This document shows positions 50,239-62,488 of a stretch of 64,000 nucleotides of DNA, piece by piece. Below the pieces are notes generated by a model. That model saw only the letters and a list, made by a program, of their open reading frames with translations, was not told where the DNA came from and searched no databases. Location: positions 124,001 through 188,000 of the forward strand of contig NW_017265166.1 in the NCBI RefSeq assembly GCF_001638985.1, in the 5' to 3' direction. Within the stretch, counting starts at the first letter, position 1, and every line of letters starts with the position of its first letter. This stretch comes from Phycomyces blakesleeanus NRRL 1555(-) (taxonomy: Eukaryota > Mucoromycota > Mucoromycetes > Mucorales > Phycomycetaceae). A program made the position numbers and the translations under genes.

Positions 50239-50963
50239 ATGGAATATCAAGACACAACTGACGCACGTAAGTAACAAGAAAAATAAATAAATAAATAAAG
50301 AGAAAGAAGAAATTTAATATATAGAAATTCATGATATCGTTTGTATTCTAAACATGTACTTACATATATATATATGTGTGTCTAATAGAATTGCAAGCTG
50401 AATTCGAGCAAAGAAACGCAAACCTTATGAATGGTGTGAGCGGTGTACTTGGATCACTCAATTCTGCACAAAAGACTTTCAGAGAGACTGCCCAGCATAA
50501 TGCCCAGGAACTAAAGGACAGGACTATGGATACTGGCTTTGTGGACAAATCAATGGAAACAGGATATGAAGACCGATCAATTGGCTCAACCAGATCTACT
50601 ATTGGTGATGCATTTAAGGATACCGCCGCATCTGCTGAATCTGCTGCATCTACTGCTTCTTCAACTATGGGATCAAAGGGTTTTAGCTTTGGTATTGGAC
50701 ATGGTCACGGACATGGACATGGTATTGCTGATAATAACATGAATAATACAATTGATGGTCCCTCTGTCACCAATTCTTCAAATACAACCGGATTCCATAC
50801 TGCCGATACACTGAACAGCGGTGCAATCCATGCCGCACGCCGTGATATTAACGCTATGCACGGAAATACTGCCACTGAATTTGAGACTGTTGCCGCTAAG
50901 ATTGATGATACATTTGCAGGCAACGCACTGACTGAAGGTGGACCAGACACCCACATTTTGTAA
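50239..50963 (+). CDS. Hypothetical protein with Gly-His repeat, 200 residues
   Basis: Exons 50239-50266 and 50389-50963; the first exon gives nine codons (MEYQDTTDA) and the phases join as DAQLQAEFEQ. The protein is hydrophilic, without signal or membrane segment. The N-terminal half has an amphipathic helix type (LMNGVSGVLGSLNSAQKTF) and TMDTGFVDKSMETGYEDRS, which looks like an internal near-repeat. A central Ala/Ser run (AASAESAASTASSTMGS) leads to GIGHGHGHGHGIA, which could bind metal ions. The rest is Asn/Thr/Ala-rich. Composition resembles hydrophilin or LEA-type stress proteins, but no family motif was identified. The TATA-like box and CT-rich leader suggest strong expression. Confidence 0.75.
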
Positions 50964-51129
50964 ATAAACAACCGACAATATTATTATTCTTATTGTTTGG
51001 TACTGTATTATATTATATTATTATTATTTTTTGTTCAATGGTGACAGTAATAAGTATATAAAAGGCAAAAGAAGTATCTGTTTTTTTATATGGTGTTGTA
51101 TATATATATATTTTGCATATTGTTTGTCT

Positions 51130-52519
51130 TTAATGTCTCTTGGTGATCTTGAGAGAAAAATCTACATGAGGAACACCCTGAGTGATTGTGCTCATGCTGA
51201 GAACATCGATATCTATCAAAGCAAACTATTAGAGCAAAATAATAAAAATAATAATAATCTTTTTTTTAGCAAAATCTAACTCACCTTTACAAAAGTACGA
51301 AGCACAAGTCTCGTATGTAATTCCTCCACTGCTCTCGATCAAAAAGTGTTTCACACCCTTTTCAGCCCAACGCTGTTTGATACTCTTGGCTGCCGATTGA
51401 AGACCAGCCCCAGAAAAGTTATCAAGCATGACGATATCTGCACCTGCAGCAATGGCCTCATCCGCCTCTTCCTCTGACTGACATTCGACTTCGATTTTCA
51501 ATGCAAATCCACATACACTTCTAGCCTGCTTTACTGCCTTTGTGATAGAACCTTATTATATTTTTTTTTAAAAAAAATAACATAAATCATATTAATATAT
51601 TAAATAATTTTATGCGTACTTGTAAATAATCAAGTTACCTGAACTCCAAATATGGTTGTCTTTCAACATTACCATCGAAGACAAATCCATACGGTGAGTA
51701 TCCAAACCACCGACCAAAACACCATACTTTTCGACCAGTCGGAAACCTAAGGATGACTCAACATAGATTAGATTTTAATATAATATAATATAATATAATA
51801 TACAATATAATTTAATTTTGATCTTTAATTTTCACTTTTAATTTTTTTTACCTGGAGTTGTCTTTCGAGTGGCAGCAATTACACCTGTAAAGCCCTTCTC
51901 TTTCTGAAGCTCATGTACCTTGCGAGCACTAAACCAAATACAAGCAACATACATATACACAGATATCAATATATATATAATATTATAATAAAAGAAAAGA
52001 AAAGATTGCCAAATTCCCACAGTCATGTGAATTAATGTGACTTACCGAAGAGCAATTCCACTACAACGACATATAATGTTCAGGGCAGTGCGTTCACCCA
52101 ATAGGATATTACGGGCTTTGCCTGTAACACGGGCAATGACTTGTTTACCACCCTCTGGTTTGATCCATTCACCTTCTTGGTTATGCCACTCTACTCTTTA
52201 ACAGCAAAATAAGACCAAGCGCGTGTTAGAAAAGAAGTATATATATGTGATTGTTTTTTTTTCTTTTTTCTTTTTACAAAGTATTGTATATAAGAAGAAG
52301 AAGGAGAAGGATGACTTACTTGCAGTCCAACTGACGAAAGACTTCATCAAAAAATGGAACACCAGCAAGAACACCTTCGGCCTTACAGTACAACAATGCT
52401 TCTTGCTCGTCTTCTCCTACAACGAAGCCTCCATAGTCAAAAGAAGGCACGTCTTCCTCAAGGTACTGAGTGACAAGTGCTCGGTAGTTAATTGACAAGA
52501 GATGTCCGTGGTGTGTCAT
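51130..52519 (-). CDS. Quinolinate phosphoribosyltransferase (nicotinate-nucleotide pyrophosphorylase, carboxylating)
   Basis: Minus-strand exons 52519-52320, 52195-52046, 51928-51852, 51746-51639, 51551-51285 and 51212-51130; phases agree and give 294 residues, a normal length. The enzyme converts quinolinate and PRPP to nicotinate mononucleotide, CO2 and pyrophosphate in de novo NAD synthesis (yeast Bna6, animal QPRT). Visible motifs in order: [110 protein letters not shown] and [20 protein letters not shown]. The Arg/Lys/His residues that hold quinolinate and the Glu and Asp of the barrel (VEVEC-like, MLDN) are kept. No clustering with other NAD genes in the window. Confidence 0.96.
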
Positions 52520-55063
52520 AATTGAAAGGTTGTTTTTTAACGGAAGGAATAAAGAAGAGAAGGAGAGAAAGAGAAAAAAAAAAGAGGGGAAATAAAGAAG
52601 GGGAATATATGTTAAATAGTGTGTGGGTGTGGGTGTATTGGTGTGGGTGTATATATTATTAAATATATAAATATAGATATATAAAATATAAATATGTTTG
52701 GAGTCTGAAAATCAAAAGGAACAACGGGCCTCGGGCGGGGGACAATGTAGACTGGGGGAGATTCTTTATTCTTTATTTTTTTTTATTATTTTTGATCCAT
52801 TTGTCTTTTTGATTTTGATTTTTGATTTTTTTTTGCACAACCTTTTGTATCATAATAATATAAGGTAAAAATACCATATTTGGCAATTGCCTGTCAATTA
52901 ATTAAAAGATATATCTTTTGTCTAAATGTACATCATGTATGTTACCTGATTATTCTATTCTTTTCAAGATATATATATATATATTTCAGATTTTAACTTT
53001 TGTCGTGTATTTCTTCTTTATCCTGACCAAATGTCAAATTTACCATATCTTTTTCTCTTATTACAATAAATACTTTAAAAAAAATACGCTTATTAAACTA
53101 GATCTCTAATAAGATAATTTACTTTCATACATATATCTGTTAGGTACCTTGGAGAATTGAATTTATATCTTACATACTTAATATCTAGCTTCGCCAATCT
53201 AAATGTTTTCATTGCTCATCGAGTCAATCGTCATATCCCTACATCATTAGTTTATATTACGTCCCATTTAAACAGTTAATGTTCTTCTGTGCAATACTTT
53301 TTGTATACCAATAAACTCCTTAATACACCATTATACAACGACAAATGAGCTATCGATAAAGTCTATAATTATATCATTTTTAAAAAAAAATTATAAAAGA
53401 AAGAAAGAAGCTTTGGAATCAATTATTAATAATAATAATATGACATTTTGCTTTAAATTAGAATTTACTATATATGTAAGCTTGTCAAATCTAAAAAAAT
53501 AAAAATAAGAATAAGAATAAGAATAAATCAATCAATCAATCAATTGGCGTAAATGTGCAACTAAAGATAACGTAACAAAGCCGTAGCTCCTCTTAGATTT
53601 GCTAATCTTTAGGATTTTCTCTGTACAACGCAAGACCCTTGGAATCTATCATCTTATAAAGCATATATATATATATATTTACGTTAAGAATAAGGAAGGG
53701 GGATAGAGGTAGAGTAGTTATTGTAGCCTTTCATTTTTGAAATGACTTGTCAAATGTTTAAACAAGAATTAAAGAAAAAGAGTGTGCACATCTATATCAT
53801 CCAAAAGATAATCGGCCTCCTCTACATTAGCCGAGAACTGTGGATAAAAGAACTTATTAATGATTAAGTTAATTACCCCACTCATTATTTTCTCTCTAAA
53901 ATAACCTGTGTATTTTCATCATGACAAACTCACTAAAGAAGATCACAAAAAAATGGTCTTATTTCTGTCTAATTGTTATAAAGCATTAATACTATACCCA
54001 GACCTTTTTTCTTTCTATAGTCATATGCCTTACAGCTATCAAAATAAGGTTAATTAAGCCAATTAAAGATATTCTGAATTGAATGGCTTATGATTTACGT
54101 TAAAGTTTTCCCAATATAATTCACGCCAATGTGCCAATTTTGATTGTTTAAAATACAATAAATTATTTGTGGACCACATCCAAGAAAACACGAATGTCGA
54201 CCTCATTTCTTAATTTTCCTTATTGCTAATGCCTGAGGTTAACATGCCATCACGGCTATACTATTTCCGCTGGGGAGCCTTGATATACGTAGGAATATGT
54301 GTCATATCTACCAAATGACAGACTAGAATAAATAATTCATAAAGTGTGAGCAAAGACTTGATATTCTAGATCAAGAGAGATTTTTTTTTTATGTTTGGAC
54401 ACCTTTAATATTTTAAACACCGATTTTATTTATTGAGACAATACAGCACATTTTTTTTATTTTTTGTTGTCATGGTGACCCCTATTTTTTTTTTTTTTTT
54501 TTTTTTTTTCAAAAAAAAGTGTCAATTTCACCCAAGACAAGATGAGGTTTAAATTCAATTGCCTTTTTGTACTGTAGCACAGCACAGCCAGTTTTCTTCC
54601 CCTTTTTCAACAGCAGCATCCAAGAAGAGCAGAGAAGCACTCTAACTAGACGTAGCACAGAAGAACAAAAGGCTTTTTTTTTTATTATATATATAAAAAA
54701 TTATATATGACCTTTTTACTTTCCAAAAAAAAAAAAAACAAAAAACAAAATAGTAATTGCAATATTCTTCCTATTCTTTCTCTTTCTCTTCTTCTTCATT
54801 CTCTACCTTCACCTGGAATACTTCTTTTCTTTCTTTCTTTCCTTCTTTTTTACTCTTATTATTATTCTTTAAAAAAAAAGATAATAATAATAGTAATACA
54901 CATACATATATATATAATTCAAGGGACCCTCACCACCACCACCACCACTACCTCTACTACCTCTACTACAAACAACGACAACAGGTCTCTTATTAAAAAT
55001 TGGAAAAGAGCCCCAACATTACTCTCATTTCAAACCATAAACAAGTCACCATCTTGATCGACA
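52520..55063. other. Intergenic region of 2.5 kb
   Basis: Upstream of QPRT and of the coiled-coil gene, so it holds both promoters. Contains TGGGTG repeats near 52622-52650, AT repeats, a poly-T of about 25 at 54485-54509 and an ACC/ACT repeat near 54930-54970 in the 5' leader. A 69-bp exon-like frame at 53769-53837 (minus) is discussed among rejected items. Confidence 0.55.
54485..54509. repeat. Poly-T tract, about 25 bases
   Basis: Directly visible homopolymer; its length in the assembly may be inexact. Confidence 0.9.
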
Positions 55064-57471
55064 ATGACTACACCTGAAATCCACAGTGTGATTCAGGTAC
55101 TCCAGAAAGAGGTTGAAGAAGCCCAGAATGAGAATCTTGCTGTGAGTACAACCATAACAACAACAATAGTAGTAGTGGTAGTAATATGAAAAATATCCAT
55201 AAAAAGAAGAAAACAATTAAGATTCTAATATCTACCATTTTTTTTTATGTATGTCTATATTAGCTTCAGGGACAAGTAGAAGAAAGTAAAGACCGGGAGC
55301 GTGAAATGACAAGGGATAATGAATACTTGCGAAAGGTTTGTCATCAATTTGGAATTATCATTGTCACATTATTTAACAATAACAATTTACAAAAATATCC
55401 AAAATAATAATAATAACAATACTATTTTGTTTTACGTTAGAAAGTAGCCGGCATCCAACATGATAATGCAACTTACGGTCACACTCAGGCCCGCCTGGAA
55501 ACACAACTGTATGCCCAAGAACAAGAAATGGACCGTCTGAAGAAAGAAGTCCAGATGCTTACAAGGTCACGCAAAGAATCCGATAAGAAGTTGGCTCAGG
55601 AGGTAATAAGAATACAATATAGCCTATAAAATATACAAAACTTTTATGAGTGTGCGAGAGAGTATGAGAGAGTATGAGAATGTGTAAGTCTCAGGGTAAG
55701 GGTAAGGGTAAGGACAAGGATGAGGGTGGGCTTGAGTGTATATGTGGGTACTTTATTTCTTCTTCCCATTTTAAACATGTTTTATTAAGGTTAATTGACA
55801 CTTTAAATATTTATTAGCTCCAAAACTTTGAAAATGATCGTATGCGATGGCAACAAAGAGAAGCAGATCTCTACAACCAAGTACGCTCACTCAGTGCTAA
55901 TGGTGGCGAGCCTCGTACACCACGCACACCTCGGCGACGCAGTGTGACAGCAACAACAATGAGCACTACCATGAGCCCATTTACGGGCTATACTCTCAAC
56001 GATATCGGAGAACACGAACAAGCCGAGGAAGCAATGGACCTAACGAATCTTACGGTTCCAAAACTGGCTCCTATTGATTCTTCTTATGGCCGGGAGGCAA
56101 AGATTGCCCAGCGGACCATCAAGGCACAAGACAAGCTTATTTTGGATCTCAAGAACGAGGTCGAAAAGCAAAAGGGATTAGGCCAAGATCAAAGCGCCGA
56201 AGCACAACGGCAGTCATTGCGCATCGAGCATCTAGAGCATGAGATTATAAATGTTAAACAGGTCAATCGATCCCTGATGGAAGACAATGAGAGTTATCAG
56301 ATCCTGTTGCATGAAAAGACAATTAGTGGTGAATTTATGATGAACCCGATTATGCAGGTAAAGCCAAAGCCAAAAGCAGCCAAAAGCAGCCAAAAGCTGT
56401 GTACAATATATATTCTCTTTTTGGATCGAGTAATTAAGCAATTGATACCTTTTTTTTAAAATAATAATAATAATAATCCCCAGGTAGAAGACGGTTTGGA
56501 TCAACATTTGAAACCGTCTAGTAGTACTAGCAGTACCGGTTTCAATCTTGCAGCAGAACTCAACATGGCTGGGATTACTCAGCTTAGTGAGAGTGAGATG
56601 GCAATGAACAGTAAGTAAAAACCAAAATAATAGTAATCATTTTACATCAAATATTGTGTGTGAAAGAGTGTAATGTGTGGTGTGGTTGTGGGTGAGACAA
56701 AAAAGACAAGACTCATGATGACCATTTATTTATTTTATTTTATTTTATTTTATTCTATCTTACTTAGAACTCAATGAGGAAAACAAAACGCTGACAGATA
56801 CCAACCGTGCTCTGCAGTTGTACATGAACAAGATCTTGATGAAGATTATCAACAACAAGCAGCTGGAGGATGTACTTAGTATCGACCAGCCAAAGCCACG
56901 GACATCTAACGAGAATCTCAAAGAAACCAGCAATAACCAAAAGAGTATGACCCAGGTCACCGCTGGCCCTGGTCCTGTTCCCACTCGCACACTTTCGACC
57001 AGTTTGGCGGGAAAGGCAACCGGCAGCACAACTGCCAACAATCGTCAACAGCGTCGTCGTACAATATCTTATTGGGGATCAAAGGCCGCGCCCGTCATTC
57101 CAACCTCACCTCTCCCGACTCCAAGCGGAAGTCTGGATAAACCAACAACAACAACAGCAAATACACGCAGACACAGTTCGAATGCGGCCAAGGAACCCGA
57201 GAGACCTAATGGAGGATGGGCAAAGGCACTTCGCCGAATGAGTGTTATTGGCTGGTCTGGTAATGCCAATGCTAAGCCAGAGGAGAATTCAATTGAGCCC
57301 ACCCCAGGGTCGTCGTCTTCGAGCGATGAAAACGAGAGCAGTTCTTCTGACTCTGGCAACAAACTACTTGAACCAGAAGCACTTGCACCTAGCCTGAGCC
57401 GATCCGGAAGCTCGACTACTTCTTCTTCTCTCCGTAGAAGCAACGAATTAGCGACACTTGAAGAAGAATAA
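55064..57471 (+). CDS. Coiled-coil protein with disordered C-terminus, 560 residues
   Basis: Exons 55064-55141, 55264-55335, 55441-55602, 55818-56357, 56484-56610 and 56768-57471; phases agree. Residues 1-120 are predicted coiled coil by heptad pattern (VIQVLQKEVEEAQNENLALQ, EQEMDRLKKEVQMLTRSR). A Pro/Thr/Arg-rich linker with PRTPRTPRRRSV follows, then a second coiled coil (KAQDKLILDLKNEVEKQKG, RIEHLEHEIINVKQVNRSLM) ending in the conserved-looking block MEDNESYQILLHEKTISGEF, and a third helix region (KLNEENKTLTDTNRALQLYM). The last 200 residues are Ser/Thr/Pro-rich with an acidic Ser run and RRRTISYWG, RRMSVIGW sites that look like basophilic kinase targets. The block with NESYQ..LLHEKT recurs, as I recall, in filamentous-fungal coiled-coil proteins of unknown role. 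No enzyme domain; a cytoskeletal or polarity scaffold is a guess. Confidence 0.85.
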
Positions 57472-58690
57472 CGATTTTTCTTTTATCTTTTTCTTCATCA
57501 TATATTCCTTCCTAACCGCCCTCCCTCCCTCCTTCGTCTTCCTCCCTTCCTCCTCTTTCTCCTTCTCCTTCTTACTTCCTCCCTCTTCTTTCTTTATCCA
57601 TCCCTTTGACCATTATTATCACCATTCTTATTATTACTATTACTATTACTATCTATTTCCTTCTTTTATCTTATTCCGTAGATCTAAACACTTTATGTGT
57701 TTTTATCTAATGTATTCCATTCACTTCTTTTCCTTTTTTTATATCTCTTCAATTCACATTACCCCCTTTTCAATTCTCAACAGCAAAGAAAACAAAAACT
57801 TCTTTAAAAAAAAGCTTTCTATTATGCAGACCCTTCCTTTCCCACTTCTTTTATCTTTTTAACTTTTTCAATTTCATCCTGCCCTTTCCATTCTTTCCAT
57901 TTTCTTATCTCTTTCTCTTTATTTCCCATATTGTTTGCAGTTTGCTTTTATGAATATCCCAACCACAACCCCTCCAAATATTATTTTGATTACTCAAATA
58001 AAAATTGTAAAAAGTCCAACATATATATATGTATATATATGTATAAAATACTCATACAATGTTGCTAGAAAATAATGTTTTTGCCGATAAAATTTAATGT
58101 CATTTAGCCAATGAGAGTTAATGTTGCATGCCCATGAAAACCATGTCGTCGCTTGCTTAAAAGAATATCGCATACACATGGGCAAACATATCTTGGCACT
58201 TGTACAAATATATAATACATAATATGTTACATGTACCATGGTACTTCTTCAAAAACAAAGTTCTATTTCTATTTCATCTGGTTTACTTTACTTTATTTTA
58301 CAATCTAACATCAGTTTAAAGTTTTTTTCTTTCTTACAAATATATACACTTTCTAAATGTTTTGACTATAATGCTTCTTTTCTGTAACCGATTTATACTT
58401 GATATTAAACACAGCATTTAGAGAGAAGTTTAAACTATTCTATACCTCTTTTTCTTTTTTTTTAAAAAAAAAAGCAAAGACAAAATCACTGCAAATTGGA
58501 ATACTCAAGATATTTCATTAGACGAAATTTGTTTTTGTGCGATTGTTGGCTGAGGTTTAATAATAATTGTATCAAAATCACAGAACTTTAAATTTTACCA
58601 TGTTCAACAGCTGTATTACCAGTATTGTCTTCGTACGTACTGTCATAGAATACTAAAAGAGGGGATTTCAGCAGAGTTATAGGAATTAAA
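57472..58690. other. 3' flank of the coiled-coil gene and AT-rich spacer
   Basis: CT-rich 3' UTR-like DNA to about 57900, then AT-rich DNA with ATATATG repeats near 58019-58043. Nothing coding recognised. Confidence 0.55.
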
Positions 58691-59313
58691 GTCCATTTTT
58701 CTCTGTTCGAAATTAGGAACGTTTTGAGGGAAGGTCATATAAACTATTCTTTATGTGATCTTGAAACACACTATCATTTTATGAGAGCATGGTATTCATA
58801 TAAATACATTTTATATGATCCCCCCAAACGTCTCTATTAAAGAAGAATCTTAGTAAAACGCCTTGTTTTTCTCATGTAAAGGAAAAGAAAGTTAATTAGC
58901 GACAAAACAGGTTCTGGATTGACCTTTAGAATCACTCAATGGAATGACAGTAGCAAAAAAAAACTCGACACATATTTTTGCACTCACTCCGCAGGCTTCT
59001 TTACGTTAGCATCATATCACTATCAATACCAGACTTTTACAAGAATTGATAAAGGTAAAAGTTGGCAACAATTATGAGATAAATGATAGACATTTTTACG
59101 TATTTTTTTTTTAGGTTTTCATAAAGTCGAGTATAGCAGAGAAGAAGTCATCAAAAGGATGTAGCTGGATATTCAGCTGATATTAAGTCATTCTCATTTG
59201 CTCTTAGTACAGAACAACTGCTTAACACGGATAACAGTTCTGTTTTGTTCGGATACAGTATACAAGCTCACGGATATGGTGTCTCTCTCAGTTTTGCTAC
59301 AAAGAATAAATAA
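58691..59313 (+). pseudogene. Unrecognised protein-coding relic in several pieces
   Basis: Plus-strand fragments that read like protein but lack a continuous frame. About 58697-58850: RNVLREGHINYSLCDLETHY and FMRAWYSYKYILYDPPKRLY, ending at a stop. 58907-59054: TGSGLTFRITQWNDSSKKK, LDTYFCTHSAGFFTLASYHY, FTRIDK, ending at a GTAAAA donor. From 59115, after a TTTTTAG acceptor: GFHKVEYSREEVIKRM, a stop, and then in another frame VAGYSADIKSFSFALSTEQL and VLFGYSIQAHGYGVSLSFAT, ending NK-stop at 59313. The phase at the donor/acceptor pair fits. The break near 59160 is a one-base shift at an A run. No family identified; the closing motif (GYSIQ..GYGVSLSF) reminded me of a segment in Fanzor-type proteins, which is too weak to call. 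The neighbouring element relics suggest transposon origin. Confidence 0.45.
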
Positions 59314-60147
59314 ATTAGCAAGTAAAATCAAACATACTCACTATAGAATCCTTTAATTAAAAAGAAGTGTCTAATTATTTTCCAACTATTTATGTTAATC
59401 CTGAGAGATGCTATGTCTTTACAGAAACCACAAGGCATCCTAAATACGAGAAAGAAACTAAGAGATACAGTCCCAAAAGATGACATTGTTATGTTTGTAA
59501 AAAAATTGAAAGGAAAGCGACATAAAGCCAAGACAGCGATCGCGGTAGCTAGTAGCAGCTGATGGCAGCTGGTGGTAATTGCCACATTGCAGAGAGAGAA
59601 CGAAATGTTGTGAGGATATCGAAGAGAATGTGAAGTAGAAGAAGCGTAATTGACAGTAGAGGCCTTATCAGAAGACGATTATTATAGTGAAATAAAGCAG
59701 CCTTTTTTACCTCGTTAAAACCACTTTTTCCATTTCTCCAATTTTCATATTTTGATAATTAATTCTCATCCTCACACGCCTAGTCATAAACATTATTTGA
59801 CCCATTCTAATTCATTACTCAGGACAGCTATTTTCTTGAGAACGCGTCCTTTTAAGCAGCAAAATATCGTTTATCGTTACCACACCTCCAGTAGGAATAA
59901 TAACCTTTTACTAGCTAGTAGCCCCGATTGTAAATGTTATATAACTAAAGCTTTTTTCTTCATAATAGTTCATCAACTAGTTATTTTGCATCACTCAAGT
60001 ACCCGATGTGATACTACAAGGCACTTTTTTTTGATAACCCTATATAGTATATGATTTTGATTTTTATAAGCACCGCATGCAAAGCACATTTTATTTTCAT
60101 AGTCTTAGTTATTAGTCTCTTGTTAGTTTTATTTACTTGCTTTTTTT
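59314..60147. other. Spacer upstream of the Myb/SANT-like gene
   Basis: No gene recognised. A minus-strand frame at 59328-59585 is hydrophobic and lacks an ATG. Confidence 0.5.
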
Positions 60148-61338
60148 ATGTCATTCGATTCTTTCCAAATCATCTTTGTTGACCCATCCAAACCTGGGCA
60201 ACCGAGACAGCCTTTCCGTTCAGCCGTTATTGCTGCGGAGATCGTCGATACAAATGATGTAACTGCTTCTGACTATAAAGTCACTGACATTCGTGAAGTG
60301 GGAGAAAAAGAAAACGAAGATGCTAACGATTCCGATTCCGATGAAGATCAAGAAGAAAATGGCGAAGGAGAAAGCTCCTCCAAGATTGTAAAAAGTCGAA
60401 TCTGGTGCCGTGATTCTACAAGATTGCTGTTGAAAGTTATCTTGGATACCGACACAGATGGCAAGATTAGAGCTGCTAAAAGAAATAAGCAAAGGATTGG
60501 CCGTATTTGGATTGATCTCTTCGAAGCTTTTAAAAATGAGCCAGGATTTGATAATCTACCACAAAAGTTCAAGTCATCAGTAAATATCTTCAAATGCAAT
60601 AACAAGTTTAAGTTATTGAAAAAGAGCTTCGAGCAATCCTTAGACAGAGACTCTACTCAAGCTGGTGGTGATGTTGGTCACTCACGTGGGACTTGGTTCG
60701 ACGAACTGCGTAAGATCACTTTGAATGACCCGTCATTTAATGCCCCAGCTTTGGATTCAAGTGAATTAGACTCCGTGAAGCCTACAATCACTCGCAAGCC
60801 CCCAACTCAAAAAATAACCAAGGAACACATTGACTCTTCCCATCCTTTAGAGATCATTTACGAACGATTTGTACCAGTTGAAGAGCCTGAAACCATCTGT
60901 CCTAGCACTGCAAACCGTCCTATCTTCCCCCATCGTGTTCAGCCCCAATATAATGATGATATGAACTCTGCATTAGAGCTTATGGCTACATCACATACAT
61001 CTATAAGTGAAGACATGAGATTGTCGGCCCTTAGCCTTATGGATTCTTTTGTTGGAACAAGTGAAGAAAAAGCGCAGAAGAAGAGAAGGGTTGACAAGGT
61101 GATTGAGATTTGGGAAAGGCATACAGCAACATATGAGAAAGATGTGAAGACGAGGGCTAGAAAAGAAAGTAGAAAGGAGAGAGAGGCAGAGGCAAAAAAC
61201 GTAGATCGAGAAAGAAGAGCAAGAAGAGATGAAGAACTTCTTTTAAAACAAAGAAGAATGAATGATATGCTGGCAAGAATCATTCAGCGAAACGATAAAG
61301 GCAGCAATAGTCAAAACACTGATAATGGTGAGACGTAA
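60148..61338 (+). CDS. Myb/SANT-like DNA-binding protein, probably derived from a PIF/Harbinger-type element
   Basis: Intact 396-residue frame, ATG at 60148, TAA at 61336-61338. Residues 50-77 are acidic (DSDSDEDQEENGEGE). Residues about 84-190 form a trihelix or Myb/SANT-like region: IWCRDSTRLLLKVILD, KRNKQRIGRIWIDLFEAFKN, FKSSVNIFKCNNKFKLLKKS and GTWFDELRKI, with the spaced Trp and basic helices typical of such domains. The C-terminus (about 330-385) is a highly charged helix (ARKESRKEREAEAKNVDRER). PIF/Harbinger elements encode a protein of this type that helps the DDE transposase enter the nucleus and bind DNA; a Harbinger transposase relic lies 1.2 kb downstream on the other strand. A splice from 61327 to 61402 would replace the last three residues with a 69-residue tail ending LSPLQMH at 61610. 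Function in this fungus is unknown. Confidence 0.75.
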   Translation: MSFDSFQIIFVDPSKPGQPRQPFRSAVIAAEIVDTNDVTASDYKVTDIREVGEKENEDANDSDSDEDQEENGEGESSSKIVKSRIWCRDSTRLLLKVILDTDTDGKIRAAKRNKQRIGRIWIDLFEAFKNEPGFDNLPQKFKSSVNIFKCNNKFKLLKKSFEQSLDRDSTQAGGDVGHSRGTWFDELRKITLNDPSFNAPALDSSELDSVKPTITRKPPTQKITKEHIDSSHPLEIIYERFVPVEEPETICPSTANRPIFPHRVQPQYNDDMNSALELMATSHTSISEDMRLSALSLMDSFVGTSEEKAQKKRRVDKVIEIWERHTATYEKDVKTRARKESRKEREAEAKNVDRERRARRDEELLLKQRRMNDMLARIIQRNDKGSNSQNTDNGET

Positions 61339-61610
61339 AATAAAAGTCAACTATGTTTTTACCATTTTATATTATAGAATGGAAAGGATGACCTTTACAA
61401 GTTGCCAATCACTTTATTACGCTTTATTACTCCTTACTCTTTGAGATGTATCAAACGAGCAATGCGACTTCTGGTTTTCGGAACTCCCTTGTTAAGAGAA
61501 GATGTACCAAAAGCTTTGATCCGCTATTCCCATCACTTTCCAAGAAAGCGCGCGTTTCTGCTTCTTCTTCTGGATCCTCTGTTATACTGTCTCCATTACA
61601 AATGCACTAA

Positions 61611-61866
61611 TTGGGCAAAAAAAAGCAGGTAATGATAATTAGCATCGTTTTGTTTGTGTTTAATAGAAGCATATGTTTGTACCTAAGTCTCCACCAACGC
61701 ACCAGAAAAGCAAACATATCCTCAGTATTTTACCAAGTGGGGAATTGTGTTTTGTTATAACATTTTTGACGTAATATTATGTCTTCAGTAACATTGGAAT
61801 TTGTTTCTGAAAATGGCATAAGAAGCTGAGCGAAAAGAGAATATACAAAATCTGTTAAGTAAAGAG
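61611..61866. other. Short spacer between the Myb/SANT-like gene and the inverted-repeat element
   Basis: No coding sequence or repeat recognised. Confidence 0.4.
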
Positions 61867-61869
61867 TTA

Positions 61870-62488
61870 AGGTGCTCTTCACGACCCCAACCCTTACCCT
61901 TTTACGTTCTACTAGACCCATTCCCAAAACAATTTTGGAGTTATATATTACTCAAGATGTTTTCGGAGTACTTGATCTCTAAAATTCCATCATAATGTGT
62001 GCATTTTTTGTACTATTTCTTGTATCCTTTATTTTGCAATATTTTTATTAAAACAAAACAACAATGAACTACAACTAAATTATTGACTTTGTTCTTGGAG
62101 AAGGATGAGTCGAAGATTTTTTACAAGCATCGTATAATGCTTGTCCTTAGATTTTTCTAATCGACAAATGACTCAGAAGAGCAAACAAATTCATTTAAAA
62201 GGCAATGAAATAGAAGTAAAAAAATAAAATAACACATTAACGTAGCTATTATTCTCATGAAAAGTAACAGTGTGACTATGACTGTTTAGTATGCTGTATA
62301 TGGGACGTTATTTCCCATTTTACTTCCTGTCGAAGGTGTATTTTCACCTTCGATACGTACAAGATTTTTTATCATTTTGAAAATTTTATCTTACATAATT
62401 ACTATATATATCAAGAATCCTTATGTACATTTTGGGAATGGGTCTGGTCGACGTAAAAGGGTAAGGGTTGGGGTCATGAAGAGCACCT
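61870..62488. mobile_element. Non-autonomous inverted-repeat element (MITE-like), 619 bp, TTA duplication
   Basis: Two arms of about 61-62 bp in inverted orientation: the left arm begins AGGTGCTCTTCACGACCCCA at 61870, and the right arm ends TGGGGTCATGAAGAGCACCT at 62488. The arms differ at only a few positions, mostly CG-to-TG type, plus one indel. Both ends are flanked by TTA (61867-61869 and 62489-62491), the three-base TWA duplication typical of PIF/Harbinger insertion. The interior of about 500 bp has no coding capacity. The element lies between a Myb/SANT-like gene and a Harbinger transposase relic, so it may have been mobilised by that family; the link is inferred. Confidence 0.75.

Noticed and set aside
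53769..53837. Minus-strand exon-like frame reading SANVEEADYLLDDIDVHTL with a good CAG acceptor
   Set aside because: Looks like a terminal exon, but no upstream exon on that strand could be joined in phase, so no gene could be supported.
55693..55713. GGGTAA repeats resembling telomeric sequence
   Set aside because: Only about three units inside an intron of the coiled-coil gene; a simple repeat, not a telomere.
59328..59585. Hydrophobic 85-codon minus-strand frame
   Set aside because: Lacks an ATG at the proposed start and shows no family pattern.
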